Assembly (NCBI GenBank): GCA_029212905.1
Contig: JARGPB010000002.1
Location: 62,001 to 126,000, forward strand
Origin: Thalassovita sp.
GTDB taxonomy: Bacteria; Pseudomonadota; Alphaproteobacteria; Rhodobacterales; Rhodobacteraceae
DNA length: 64,000 bases
Reading direction: 5' to 3'
The position numbers and the translations under genes are program-made. Under the pieces are notes generated by a model that was given only the letters and a program-made list of their open reading frames with translations, had not been told where the DNA came from and searched no databases. Positions 26,738 through 36,206 of the stretch are shown here, in pieces (positions within the stretch are counted from its first letter, which is position 1; each line of letters begins with the position of its first letter).

Positions 26738-26864
26738 CGAGCTTCCCTCCGAGTAAATAAATTTGCCCCCTCTTGGCCCGAAGCCGCCGTTCCGTCAACC
26801 TCCGGCTTGGCAAGCGCGGCGATGGGTCTTAGTTAAGGGGCAACGCTAAACCAAGGAGCCCGCA

Positions 26865-27371
26865 ATGGCCGAGATCAAAGACCCCGAGAACACCATCCTG
26901 ATGGAGCTGAAAGGCGGCACCGTCACCATCGAGCTGCTGCCCGATGTAGCCCCCAAACATGTCGAGCGCATGAAAGAGCTGGCCCGTGCCGGCCACTATG
27001 ACAACGTGGCGTTCCACCGCGTGATTGACGGTTTCATGGCCCAGACCGGCGACGTTCAGCACGCCAACATGGAAAAAGATTACAACCCCGGTCGCGCTGG
27101 CACCGGCGGATCGGATTTGCCTGATCTGCCTGCGGAATTTTCGAAATTGCCGCATGACCGCGGAACACTGGGCGCGGCGCGTTCGGCCAACCCGAATTCG
27201 GCGAACTCGCAGTTTTTCATCAACTTCGGTGACAACAATTTCCTGAACGGTCAGTACACCGTTTATGGTCGTGTGACCTCGGGGATGGAGCATGTGGACG
27301 ACATTACCCGCGGCGAACCCCCTGCGAACCCCGACCGGATGATCAGCGTCAAGGTGGCCGCGGATGCGTAA
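26865..27371 (+). CDS. Cytosolic cyclophilin peptidyl-prolyl isomerase
   Basis: A 168-residue cyclophilin that speeds cis-trans isomerisation of Xaa-Pro bonds. Active-site motifs FHRVIDGFMAQTGD and NSQFFINFGDNNFLNGQYTVYGRV are intact. No signal peptide, so cytosolic. AAGGAG precedes the ATG. It overlaps the next gene, its exported paralogue, by eight bases. Confidence 0.94.
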   Translation: MAEIKDPENTILMELKGGTVTIELLPDVAPKHVERMKELARAGHYDNVAFHRVIDGFMAQTGDVQHANMEKDYNPGRAGTGGSDLPDLPAEFSKLPHDRGTLGAARSANPNSANSQFFINFGDNNFLNGQYTVYGRVTSGMEHVDDITRGEPPANPDRMISVKVAADA

Positions 27372-27912
27372 TCTGGCCTTTGTATTGGCGCTTTTGGCGA
27401 CACCTGCTGCGGCAACTGGCCTCAGAATTGATGTCGAGGGCGAAGGCGCCAATGGCACGATCGTTATTGATCTGCTGGAAGATGTGGCCCCTGGTCACGC
27501 CGCGCGGATCGCTGAACTGGCCGCCGAGGGCGCCTATGATGGCGTGGTATTTCACCGCGTGATCGAAGGCTTCATGGCCCAGACCGGGGATGTGAAATTC
27601 GGCAAGCTGGGCGCGGATATGCGCATGGCGGGCCGTGGCGCGTCGGACAAACCGAACCTGAAGGCCGAGTTCTCGGACCTGTCGTACGAGCGCGGCGTGG
27701 TCGGTATGGCGCGTTCCAACGACCCGGATTCTGCGAATTCGCAGTTCTTTATCATGTTTGCGCCGGGGCATTTCCTGAACGGTCAGTACACCGTTGTGGG
27801 GCGCGTCACCGAAGGCATGGAGGTCGTGGACCAGATCAAACGCGGCCAGGGCCGCAACGGCGAGGTCACCGGCAAGCCCGACGTCATGACCAAGGTCACA
27901 GTGACCGAATAA
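27364..27912 (+). CDS. Exported (periplasmic) cyclophilin peptidyl-prolyl isomerase
   Basis: A 182-residue paralogue of the preceding gene with an N-terminal signal peptide (MRNLAFVLALLATPAAA, likely cut after AAA or ATG). Cyclophilin motifs FHRVIEGFMAQTGD and NSQFFIMFAPGHFLNGQYTV are complete. It starts inside the last codons of the cytosolic gene, so translation is coupled. Probably a tandem duplication with one copy sent to the periplasm, where such enzymes help fold envelope proteins. Confidence 0.93.
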   Translation: MRNLAFVLALLATPAAATGLRIDVEGEGANGTIVIDLLEDVAPGHAARIAELAAEGAYDGVVFHRVIEGFMAQTGDVKFGKLGADMRMAGRGASDKPNLKAEFSDLSYERGVVGMARSNDPDSANSQFFIMFAPGHFLNGQYTVVGRVTEGMEVVDQIKRGQGRNGEVTGKPDVMTKVTVTE

Positions 27913-27936
27913 GCCTGGGACAGTGTTGAAACCCTG

Positions 27937-27964
27937 AAAACCCGGCCCTTGTGGCCGGGTTTTT
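27937..27964 (+). terminator. Terminator of the cyclophilin operon
   Basis: CCCGGCC (27941-27947) pairs with GGCCGGG (27953-27959), extended by AAAA/TTTT, with loop CTTGT and a TTTTT run (27960-27964). A classic intrinsic terminator. Confidence 0.92.
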
Positions 27965-28046
27965 GCGTCACAGGGGGTCACGTTTGCGTGGCATGGGTTT
28001 CCAGATCGGCCCCAGTGCGGGCATCCTGATAGGGATGGAGGAGCAC

Positions 28047-29015
28047 ATGCGCGCGATTTTTCTGGCTATCGGGATTTGGGTTGTGGGTCTGGGGGCGGCC
28101 GTCGCTCAGGCGCCGTATTGGGAATATGAATGGCCCGACACCGATTTTTCCAAGACTACATTGCCAAACTGGGGAGAGATCATGTCGGGCGGCCCCGGCA
28201 AGGACGGCATCCCCGCGCTTAGCGCGCCCAGCTTTACCGCTTTGGCAGACGAAACCCGGCTCACCCCGACCGAGGCAGTGATTGCCGTGCCGGTTGCGGG
28301 GGGCGCAACGCGCGCCTATCCGCTGCGCTATCTGATGTGGCATGAGATCGTGAATGACGATCTGGGTGATCTGCCCGTTGCCGTGACCTATTGTCCTTTG
28401 TGCAATTCAGCACTGGTGTTTGACCGGCGGGTGAACGGGCAGGTGCTGGAATTCGGCGTAAGCGGTAAGCTGCGGAATTCGGACATGGTGATGTATGACC
28501 GCCAAACCCAAAGCTGGTGGCAACAGGCGATCGGCACCGCCATCGTCGGGGAACTGACGGGGACAGAGCTGACCTCGCTCCCGTCGCGCATGCTGGGGTG
28601 GGCGCAATTCAAGCAGGAATTCCCTGGGGGTGTGGTCATGGCGCAGCCAGATCACGCGCGCCCTTACGGCCAGAATCCGTACCGCGCCTATGATCTATCC
28701 ACACGGCCGTTTCTGTATAACGGGGAAAACCCGCCGCATGGGATTTCCCCGCTGGCCCGCGTTGTCAGGGTCGGTGGGCGTGCCTGGCCGCTGGAAAGGT
28801 TAAGCGCCTTGGGGCGCCTGCAAGAGGCTGGTGTGACCCTTGAATGGACGGCGGGTCAGGCCTCGGCGCTGGAAACCGATCAGGTGGGCACCGGGCGGGA
28901 TGTAGGGTCCATCCGTGTGCTGTCGCCGGACGGGGCCGATCTGCCGCATGACGTGATGTTCGCTTTTGCCTTTCATGCTTTCTGGCCCAAGGGCGAATGG
29001 ATGTTGGGGAAATAA
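28047..29015 (+). CDS. DUF3179 domain protein, exported
   Basis: A 322-residue protein with an N-terminal signal peptide (AIFLAIGIWVVGLGAAVAQA) and a DUF3179 domain. The hallmark is PVAVTYCPLCNSALVFDR with its CxxC pair, followed by FGVSGKLRNSDMVMYDRQTQSWW. DUF3179 proteins occur widely in marine bacteria; the CxxC suggests metal or redox chemistry but the function is unknown. ATG 28047 follows GGAGGAG. It stands alone after a terminator. The 190-base gap that follows holds nothing I can support. Confidence 0.88.
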   Translation: MRAIFLAIGIWVVGLGAAVAQAPYWEYEWPDTDFSKTTLPNWGEIMSGGPGKDGIPALSAPSFTALADETRLTPTEAVIAVPVAGGATRAYPLRYLMWHEIVNDDLGDLPVAVTYCPLCNSALVFDRRVNGQVLEFGVSGKLRNSDMVMYDRQTQSWWQQAIGTAIVGELTGTELTSLPSRMLGWAQFKQEFPGGVVMAQPDHARPYGQNPYRAYDLSTRPFLYNGENPPHGISPLARVVRVGGRAWPLERLSALGRLQEAGVTLEWTAGQASALETDQVGTGRDVGSIRVLSPDGADLPHDVMFAFAFHAFWPKGEWMLGK

Positions 29016-29205
29016 CCCCGGCCGATTCATTGATTGTTTCGCGTTCAGTCCTGGGCTAAGACAGATCCCATGAAACGGACGATCTGCATTATTGGCTGCA
29101 TTACCTGCTGAGTGAAACCAGCGGGCCGTTCTTCTATTCCATCTCAGTGTTGAACTTGCTAAGCCCGCCCGCAAAGCCCGGTGGCGTCTGCCTGCGCAAG
29201 AGGAC

Positions 29206-30588
29206 ATGATGACGACAATCAAGCTGCATAATTCGAAGACCCGCAAGAAAGAGGTCTTTGCTCCCATCGATCCTGAAAACGTGCGGATGTATGTCTGTGG
29301 GCCCACGGTTTATGACCGCGCCCATATCGGCAATGCGCGTCCCGTGATCGTGTTCGACACGCTGTTCCGGCTGCTGCGGCATGTCTATGGGCCCGATCAC
29401 GTGACCTATGTGCGCAATTTCACCGACGTGGATGATAAGATCAACGCGCGCGCCGCCGAAAGCGGCCGTTCGATTGGCGAGATCACCGCCGAGACGACGC
29501 AATGGTACCTGGACGATATGCGCGCCGTTGGTGCGATGGACCCGACCGAGATGCCCCGCGCCACGCAATATATCCCGCAGATGATCCAGATGATCGAAAA
29601 GCTGATCATGGACGGCTTTGCCTATGCCAAGGACGGGCACGTGCTGTTCCGGGTGCGGTCCTACAAGGACTATGGCGCGCTGTCTGGCCGGTCTGTCGAT
29701 GACATGATCGCCGGCGCGCGGGTCGAGGTGGCGCCCTACAAAGAAGACCCGATGGATTTCGTGCTGTGGAAGCCCTCCACCGATGATCTGCCGGGGTGGG
29801 ACAGCCCCTGGGGCCGGGGCCGTCCGGGCTGGCATATCGAATGCTCGGCAATGTCCTATGAATTGCTGGGCGCATCGTTTGACATCCATGGCGGTGGCAA
29901 CGATCTGATGTTCCCGCACCACGAAAACGAGGTCGCCCAAAGCTGCTGCGCCCATCCCGAGGGCGGTTTCGCCAATGTCTGGATGCATAACGAGATGCTG
30001 CAGGTTGAGGGTAAGAAGATGTCCAAGAGCTTGGGCAATTTCTTTACTGTGCGGGATCTGCTGGACGGCCACGATGGCCAGCCGGGCGTGCCGGGCGAGG
30101 TGATCCGTTTCGTGTTCCTGTCCACGCATTACGGCAAACCGATGGACTGGACCGCCAAGAAAGCCGCCGAGGCCGAGGCAACTTTGCGCAAATGGCGCAA
30201 ACTGACCGATGGGGTCGAGGCTGGCGCGCCAGTCGCTACGGTGGTTGAGGCTCTGGCAGATGACCTGAATACAGCCGGGGCGATTGCTGAATTGCACAAG
30301 CTGGCGAATGCCGGTGACGCGGCGGGCCTTAAGGGCTCGGCGGCGCTGTTGGGTCTGCTGAGCGAGAATCTGGCAGGGTGGGAGGTCAGCGATGCCATAG
30401 ACTTTAGCGCCCAAGCCGACGCCTTTGCAGACGTGCGGAAAAAGGCCATGGAAACCAAAGACTTCAGCGAGGTGGACCGTTTGAAGGCGCTCTATGTCGC
30501 GGCCGGGGTCGAGGTGCGCATGAGCAAGGAAGGTGTCGAATTGATCGCTGGCCCGTCCTTTGATGCGACGAAATTGGAGGGCTTGTGA
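29206..30588 (+). CDS. cysS: Cysteinyl-tRNA synthetase
   Basis: A 460-residue class I synthetase that charges tRNA-Cys. HIGH-type motif in [15 protein letters not shown], first zinc-ligand cysteine in MYVCGPTVY, further ligands in [10 protein letters not shown] and [14 protein letters not shown], and the KMSKS loop [11 protein letters not shown] near residue 270. GAGGAC precedes the ATG; a second ATG follows at once. Its TGA overlaps the start of the citramalate synthase gene by one base. Confidence 0.97.
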   Translation: MMTTIKLHNSKTRKKEVFAPIDPENVRMYVCGPTVYDRAHIGNARPVIVFDTLFRLLRHVYGPDHVTYVRNFTDVDDKINARAAESGRSIGEITAETTQWYLDDMRAVGAMDPTEMPRATQYIPQMIQMIEKLIMDGFAYAKDGHVLFRVRSYKDYGALSGRSVDDMIAGARVEVAPYKEDPMDFVLWKPSTDDLPGWDSPWGRGRPGWHIECSAMSYELLGASFDIHGGGNDLMFPHHENEVAQSCCAHPEGGFANVWMHNEMLQVEGKKMSKSLGNFFTVRDLLDGHDGQPGVPGEVIRFVFLSTHYGKPMDWTAKKAAEAEATLRKWRKLTDGVEAGAPVATVVEALADDLNTAGAIAELHKLANAGDAAGLKGSAALLGLLSENLAGWEVSDAIDFSAQADAFADVRKKAMETKDFSEVDRLKALYVAAGVEVRMSKEGVELIAGPSFDATKLEGL

Positions 30589-32204
30589 TGACCGAGCGGC
30601 TCTATATCTACGACACCACTTTGCGCGATGGGCAGCAGACGCAGGGGGTGCAGTTTTCCACCGCCGAGAAGCAGGAAATCGCGGATGTGCTGGATGCTCT
30701 GGGCGTCGATTATATCGAGGGCGGCTGGCCCGGCGCGAACCCCACCGACAGCGAGTTTTTCGAGACCAAACCCAAGATGGATGCCGTCTTTACCGCCTTT
30801 GGGATGACTAAACGGGCCGGACGCTCGGCCGAGAATGACGACGTGCTGGCGGCGGTGATGAATGCGGGAACGCCCGCGGTCTGCCTGGTCGGCAAAACCC
30901 ATGATTTTCATGTGGAAACCGCCCTGGGCATCACCCTGGCCGAGAACACGGAAAACATCGCGCGCTCGGTCGAATATCTGGTGGCGCAGGGGCGCGAGGC
31001 TTTGTTCGATGCCGAGCATTTCTTTGACGGGTACAAGGCCAACCCGGCCTATGCGATCGAAGCGGTGAAAGCGGCCTATGATAACGGGGCGCGCTGGGTG
31101 GTGCTGTGCGACACCAATGGGGGGACCTTGCCGCAGGAAATCCACGACATCACCAAGGCGGTGATCGCGGCGGGGATTCCGGGCGATCATCTGGGCATTC
31201 ACACCCATAACGACACGGAAAACGCTGTGGCTGGATCGCTGGCCGGTATTGATGCAGGCGCGCGGCAGGTGCAGGGCACGCTGAACGGGCTGGGTGAACG
31301 CTGCGGCAATGCCAACCTGACCACGCTGATCCCGACCTTGCTGCTGAAAGAACCCTATGCCAGCGCCTATGACACGGGGATCACGCATGAGGCGCTGACC
31401 GGGCTGGTCAAGGCCAGCCGCAAGCTGGACGATATCCTGAACCGGGTGCCGTTCCGGCAGGCGCCGTATGTGGGGGCCAGTGCCTTTGCGCATAAGGCGG
31501 GGCTGCATGCCAGCGCGATCCTCAAGGATCCGTCGACCTATGAACATATCGACCCGGGTGTGGTGGGCAACGCCCGCATCATCCCGATGTCGAACCAGGC
31601 GGGGCAGTCGAACCTGCGCAAACGTCTGGCCGAGGCCGGGCTGGAGATTTCCGCCAAGGATCCGGCTCTGGCGCGCATTCTGGACGTGATCAAGGCGCGC
31701 GAGGCCGAGGGCTATACCTACGACAGCGCGCAGGCCAGTTTCGAGCTGCTGGCGCGGGCCGAGCTGGGGCAACTGCCGCAATTCTTCGAGGTGAAGCGCT
31801 ACAAGGTCACGGTCGAGCGGCGCAAGAACAAGTATAACAAAATGGTCAGTCTGTCCGAGGCTGTTGTCGTGGTCAAAGTGGATGGCGAGAAGAAGCTGTC
31901 CGTATCGGAATCCTTGGACGAGCATGGCTCGGATCGGGGGCCGGTCAATGCGCTGTCAAAGGCGCTGGCCAAGGATCTGGGGCGTTACTCGGATGTCATC
32001 CGCGACATGCATCTGGTGGATTTCAAGGTGCGTATCACCCAAGGCGGGACCGAGGCCGTGACGCGCGTCATCATCGACAGCGAAGATGGCCATGGGCACC
32101 GCTGGTCCACGGTGGGCGTGTCGCCAAACATCGTTGATGCCTCGTTCGAGGCGCTGCTGGATGCGATTAACTGGAAACTGCTGCGCGAGCACGGGACAGA
32201 GTGA
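30588..32204 (+). CDS. cimA: Citramalate synthase
   Basis: A 538-residue enzyme of the isopropylmalate-synthase family that condenses pyruvate with acetyl-CoA to (R)-citramalate, giving 2-oxobutyrate for isoleucine without threonine. HMGL-type catalytic domain: YIYDTTLRDGQQTQGVQFS, DAEHFFDGYKANP, HTHNDTENAVAGSLAGIDAG. The C-terminal LeuA-like regulatory domain is present (HLVDFKVRITQGGTEAVTRV). The DTTLRDGQQ signature and length favour CimA over LeuA or homocitrate synthase. ATG 30588 has GGAGG seven bases upstream. Confidence 0.92.
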   Translation: MTERLYIYDTTLRDGQQTQGVQFSTAEKQEIADVLDALGVDYIEGGWPGANPTDSEFFETKPKMDAVFTAFGMTKRAGRSAENDDVLAAVMNAGTPAVCLVGKTHDFHVETALGITLAENTENIARSVEYLVAQGREALFDAEHFFDGYKANPAYAIEAVKAAYDNGARWVVLCDTNGGTLPQEIHDITKAVIAAGIPGDHLGIHTHNDTENAVAGSLAGIDAGARQVQGTLNGLGERCGNANLTTLIPTLLLKEPYASAYDTGITHEALTGLVKASRKLDDILNRVPFRQAPYVGASAFAHKAGLHASAILKDPSTYEHIDPGVVGNARIIPMSNQAGQSNLRKRLAEAGLEISAKDPALARILDVIKAREAEGYTYDSAQASFELLARAELGQLPQFFEVKRYKVTVERRKNKYNKMVSLSEAVVVVKVDGEKKLSVSESLDEHGSDRGPVNALSKALAKDLGRYSDVIRDMHLVDFKVRITQGGTEAVTRVIIDSEDGHGHRWSTVGVSPNIVDASFEALLDAINWKLLREHGTE

Positions 32205-32214
32205 AAGCAGGATC

Positions 32215-33189
32215 ATGATTGCTAAGGTCGCCATATCTCTGGGCATGTCGCTGTTCATCCCGTTGGGGATTGCGTTGGGGCTGATTGCGTCGCAATCGCC
32301 GAAAGAGATCCCGACCGGCGGGGGGTTGGATTTTTCGCGTCAACTGACCGCTGAGGCCACGCCGCTGCCGGTTCAGGCGACCTCGATGCGTGATGGGTTT
32401 CCCTTGCAGATACGCCATCTCGAAGGCCCCAAGGGCGCGCCTTTGGTGGTTATGGTCCACGGGTCGGGCTGGCATGGAATGCAGTTTGGCGGGCTGGCGC
32501 GGGCGCTGAGCCCCTTGGCCGAGGTGCTGGTGCCGGATCTGCGTGGGCATGGCGCTCTGCCGGGGCGGCGCGGGGACGTGGACTATATCGGCCAGTTCGA
32601 GGATGACCTGGCTGATCTGATTCAGGCCTATCGCAAACCAGGACAAAAGGTGGTTCTTCTGGGCCACAGCTCGGGTGGGGGGCTGGTTGTGCGTATGGCC
32701 GGAGGCGCGCATGGGGCGCTGCTGGACGGGGCCGTATTGTTGGCACCTTTCCTGAAATATAACGCGCCGACGACGCGGCCCAATTCTGGTGGGTGGGCGC
32801 ATGTTCTGACCCGACGGATGATCGGCCTGTCGATGCTGAATATGGTGCGACTGCGGATGCTGAACCATTTGACGGTGATCCAGTTTGCGATGCCTCAAAC
32901 GGTGCTGGACGGGCCTTTGGGGCATACGGCGACGGGGGCGTATTCCTTTCGTTTGAACACCTCTTTTGCGCCTCGGAATGATTATCTGGCGGACGTCGCT
33001 GCCTTGCCGTCGTTTCTTTTGATTGCGGGCGATCAGGACGAGGCATTCGTCGCCCATGGCTATGCGCCACTGATGCAAGACGTGACAAACACAGGGGAAT
33101 ACGCCGTGGTTCCGGGCGTTTCTCATCTGGATATTGTGAATGACCCCAATGCCTTGGATCTGATACAGGATTTCCTGCGTGAGCTTTGA
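32215..33189 (+). CDS. Membrane-anchored alpha/beta hydrolase
   Basis: A 324-residue serine hydrolase. An N-terminal hydrophobic segment (ISLGMSLFIPLGIALGLIA) anchors or exports it. The oxyanion loop is VMVHGSGWHG, the nucleophile elbow VLLGHSSGGGLV, the acid in LIAGDQDEAF and the histidine in GVSHLDIV, so the triad is complete. The substrate cannot be named; monoacylglycerol-lipase-like enzymes look similar. It overlaps the NDUFAF6-like gene by 11 bases. Confidence 0.87.
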   Translation: MIAKVAISLGMSLFIPLGIALGLIASQSPKEIPTGGGLDFSRQLTAEATPLPVQATSMRDGFPLQIRHLEGPKGAPLVVMVHGSGWHGMQFGGLARALSPLAEVLVPDLRGHGALPGRRGDVDYIGQFEDDLADLIQAYRKPGQKVVLLGHSSGGGLVVRMAGGAHGALLDGAVLLAPFLKYNAPTTRPNSGGWAHVLTRRMIGLSMLNMVRLRMLNHLTVIQFAMPQTVLDGPLGHTATGAYSFRLNTSFAPRNDYLADVAALPSFLLIAGDQDEAFVAHGYAPLMQDVTNTGEYAVVPGVSHLDIVNDPNALDLIQDFLREL

Positions 33190-33958
33190 TAACCCAGACA
33201 TGATTGCCTGTGCTCAGTTGGTGCAACGGGCAGACCCGGACCGTTTCCAGGCGGTTATGGCGGCCCCCGTTGCTGCGCGCGCTGTTCTGTTTCCGATCTA
33301 TGCCGCGAATATCGAGGTCGCGCGCGCACCTTGGGTCACGCAGGAACATCTGATCGCTGAAATGCGCCTGCAATGGTGGAAGGACGCCTTTGACGAGATC
33401 GCCAGCGGTGGCCCGGTCCGGCGACACGAGGTGGTGACGCCTTTGGCGCAGGTACTGGATGCCGACAGCGCCCGTCTGATGATCGACCTGACCGAGGCAC
33501 GCAGCTGGGACATCTACCGTGATCCGTTCGAGGACCAGGCGCATTTCGAGCGCTATATTCGGCGGACCTCGGGGAATCTGATGCTGGTTGCCGCGCGCAG
33601 CCTGGGGCCGGTCGAGGCAGAGGTGGCGCAGGACGCGGGCTATGCGGTGGGGATTGCGAATTTCCTGCTGGCGGTTCCGGCGCTGGAAAAGGCCAAACGC
33701 GTGCCGCTGGTGGATGGACGCCCGTCTGCGGTGGCCGAGCTGGCCAGCGATGCACTGACCCGACTGAAACGGGCGCGGGCTGGGCGGTCCGGGGTGAGCG
33801 CGGCCGCGCGCCCTGCGCTACTGGCCGGATGGAAGGCCCAGGGCATCCTGCGCCGCGCGCAGAAAATCCCGCATCTTGTCGCCTCTGGTGGGCTGGAAGG
33901 ATCAGGGTTTGCCGATAAATCGGGGCTGATGTGGCGGGCCTTCAGCGGGCGCTGGTAG
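33179..33958 (+). CDS. Squalene/phytoene synthase-like protein, NDUFAF6-type
   Basis: A 259-residue protein of the trans-isoprenyl diphosphate synthase fold. The first region EMRLQWWKDAFDEIASG resembles LWWKK..EDI of NDUFAF6, and RYIRRTSGNLMLVAARSLG also fits, but the second aspartate-rich motif needed for prenyl transfer is absent (GIANFLLAVPALEKAKRVPL). NDUFAF6 is a non-enzymatic complex I assembly factor in mitochondria, so a complex I role is a reasonable guess. I use the GTG start at 33179 (CAGGA eight bases upstream); ATG 33200 is an alternative. Confidence 0.75.
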   Translation: MSFDNPDMIACAQLVQRADPDRFQAVMAAPVAARAVLFPIYAANIEVARAPWVTQEHLIAEMRLQWWKDAFDEIASGGPVRRHEVVTPLAQVLDADSARLMIDLTEARSWDIYRDPFEDQAHFERYIRRTSGNLMLVAARSLGPVEAEVAQDAGYAVGIANFLLAVPALEKAKRVPLVDGRPSAVAELASDALTRLKRARAGRSGVSAAARPALLAGWKAQGILRRAQKIPHLVASGGLEGSGFADKSGLMWRAFSGRW

Positions 33959-33967
33959 GCGCCGCGC

Positions 33968-35191
33968 TTACTCCAGCTCGTCCTTGGGGCGCATCACCAG
34001 CCAGATCAGCGCGCCACCGGCCAGCATCAGGAACGGTGCCATCGCCAGATTGACCGAGGTCCACCCCGCCTGCGCGCTGCCGCCCGAACAGTTCATCAAC
34101 CCACCCGAGGCCAGGGACGCCACCGTCACCCCGCCAAAGACCAGCAGGTCGTTCAGGCCCTGCATCCGGCCGCGCTCGTGCGGTTCATGCGCGCCTGCCA
34201 GCATCGAGGTCGCCCCGATAAAGCCGAAGTTCCAGCCAATCCCCAACAGGATCAGCGCGACAAAGAAATTCTCTAGATCGACACCCTGCAACGCGACCAC
34301 CCCAGCGCCGGCCAGGATGACCAGACCGAAGGCCACGACCTTTTCAACGCCAAAGCGCGCGATCAGGTGGCCCGTGAAAAAGCTGGGGATATACATCGCC
34401 AGCACGTGCGCCGATACGACATCTGCGGCGGTGTTCTTTTCAAATCCGCAGCCAACGACGGCCAGCGGGGTCGAGGTCATCACCAGGTTCATCAACGCAT
34501 AGCTGACCATCGCGCAGATCACGGCGACCAGGATGCGCGGCGTTGTGATTAGCTCCCAGCGGGTCCGGCCTTTGGGGGCATCATGGGCTGGGGCTTCGGG
34601 TTTTGGGATGTCCAGAAACAGGAACAGGACCGAGCCCACAACATTGACGGCGATCACCGCCAGATAGGTTCCGACAAAAGGAATGACAAAGGCATCGGCC
34701 GTCAGTTTGACCAGTTGTGGCCCGATAATAGCCGAGGCCAGCCCCCCCGCCATGACATAGGAAATTGCCTTGGGGCGGTATTCGTCGCTGGCGGTATCTG
34801 CGGCTGCGAAACGGTAAAAACCCTGCGCGGACATATAGATACCCGTTACCAGGCTTCCCAGCAGGAAAACCGGGAACGAGGCGATATACAGCCCGTAGGC
34901 CCCGATTGCCCCGCCAATGGCGCCCGCCAGAGTGCCCAGCATGAACCCGACCTTGCGCCCGAACCGCTGCATGACCCATGACACGGGGGTCGCGGCCATC
35001 ATGCTGCCCAGCACGATCAAGGAAATGGGCAGGGTGGCAAAGCACAGGTTCGTCGCCAAAGCCTGACCGGCCAGGCCGCCAATGGTAAAGATCATCGGCA
35101 TTTGAGCGCCCAACAGGGCTTGCGCCATGACCAGAATGGTCACATTGCGTTTGGCGCGGGCGTCGTCGGGGATGTATGCAGAATTTGTCAT
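33968..35191 (-). CDS. Major facilitator superfamily transporter
   Basis: A 407-residue permease with about twelve transmembrane segments. After the second and third helices it has the MFS loop WVMQRFGRKVGFMLG. Family-like sequence FNGFIGATSM is not present but GWNFGFIGATSMLAGAHEPHERGRMQGLND at the start of helix 10-11 is typical of a widespread alphaproteobacterial MFS group. No substrate can be assigned. Convergent with the preceding gene at nine bases. Confidence 0.88.
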   Translation of the reverse strand: MTNSAYIPDDARAKRNVTILVMAQALLGAQMPMIFTIGGLAGQALATNLCFATLPISLIVLGSMMAATPVSWVMQRFGRKVGFMLGTLAGAIGGAIGAYGLYIASFPVFLLGSLVTGIYMSAQGFYRFAAADTASDEYRPKAISYVMAGGLASAIIGPQLVKLTADAFVIPFVGTYLAVIAVNVVGSVLFLFLDIPKPEAPAHDAPKGRTRWELITTPRILVAVICAMVSYALMNLVMTSTPLAVVGCGFEKNTAADVVSAHVLAMYIPSFFTGHLIARFGVEKVVAFGLVILAGAGVVALQGVDLENFFVALILLGIGWNFGFIGATSMLAGAHEPHERGRMQGLNDLLVFGGVTVASLASGGLMNCSGGSAQAGWTSVNLAMAPFLMLAGGALIWLVMRPKDELE

Positions 35192-35258
35192 ACGAGATTG
35201 CTAGCGGCTTGCCCGTTTGTGTGCAAGCTCGGATAATTACGGTGTGAACTATCTTGGC

Positions 35259-36110
35259 TTAGGGGTGTTCTGCTGGGCGCCCGCGGGCCAGCGGATCCAG
35301 ATCGCGTGGAGGCCGTCCGACCAACATCCCCTGCCAGTCCAGCACCTGCCTGAGCAACACGGCACGCCCCACACATAATATGGCTGGGGGCTGCATCCCG
35401 TGGGCTTGGATGTCATGCTCCAACTGCGACAGTGTGGTTTCCAAAACGTTCTGATTGGGGGTTGTCGCCTGACAGACGACGGCGCAGGGTTCGTCTGCGG
35501 GGCGGCCTCCGTCCAGCAGCGCCTGCGCGATACGGCCAGCGTGTTTCATCCCCATATAGATCACCAGAACCTGTGCGCCCAGGGCCAGTGCTTGCCAGTT
35601 CACGGCCTGCGGGGTTTCGCCGGTTTGGTCATGGCCGGTCACAAAGACCACTGACTGGTTCACATCGCGATGCGTCACCGGAATGCCCGCATAGGCCAGC
35701 CCCCCGATACCTGCGCTGATACCGGGAATGATCCGCAGGGGGATGCCGTGCTGGACCAGGGTTTGCGCCTCTTCTCCGCCGCGCCCGAACACGAAAGGAT
35801 CGCCGCCCTTGAGCCGCAGCACGCGTTTGCCCGCGCGGGCCAGCTCGACCAGTCTGAGCGAGATGTCGCGCTGCTTGGCCGACGGTTTGCCGCCGCGCTT
35901 GCCCGCGTACTCCAGGTCGGCCTGAGGGGCCCACTCTAGAATAGCGCGATCCACCAGCGCGTCATAGACCACCACATCCGCCTGTCGCAGGGCATTCAGG
36001 GCATGAAGGGTCAACAGGCCGGGGTCTCCGGGGCCGGCACCACAGAGCCAGACCCAACCAGGTTCCAGTTGCGGCCAATCAGACGGGGGAAGGGGGGACG
36101 AGTCAGTCAT
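35259..36110 (-). CDS. cobA: Uroporphyrinogen-III C-methyltransferase
   Basis: A 283-residue SAM-dependent enzyme that methylates uroporphyrinogen III at C2 and C7 to precorrin-2, the branch to cobalamin and siroheme. Motifs: VWLCGAGPGDPGLLTLHA, RVLRLKGGDPFVFGRGGEE (P-loop-like SAM site), GISAGIGGLAYAGIPVTHR. The N-terminal dehydrogenase/ferrochelatase domain of CysG is absent. Start ATG 36110 was preferred over a long 87-residue extension of antisense-like composition. C-terminus ends in a proline- and arginine-rich tail. Confidence 0.94.
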   Translation of the reverse strand: MTDSSPLPPSDWPQLEPGWVWLCGAGPGDPGLLTLHALNALRQADVVVYDALVDRAILEWAPQADLEYAGKRGGKPSAKQRDISLRLVELARAGKRVLRLKGGDPFVFGRGGEEAQTLVQHGIPLRIIPGISAGIGGLAYAGIPVTHRDVNQSVVFVTGHDQTGETPQAVNWQALALGAQVLVIYMGMKHAGRIAQALLDGGRPADEPCAVVCQATTPNQNVLETTLSQLEHDIQAHGMQPPAILCVGRAVLLRQVLDWQGMLVGRPPRDLDPLARGRPAEHP

Positions 36111-36206
36111 CCCCCTATATGCGACGGAATGGAGGGGCGGAAAAGGGTGCAAACGGCTTGGCCTTTCGGGGCGGGGGGCGATAGGCTGCGCCAAACAGGA
36201 GACATC

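Noticed and set aside
29016..29205. Possible degraded gene before cysS (open frame containing [10 protein letters not shown])
   Set aside because: About 40 codons with no start of its own or recognisable family; likely chance.
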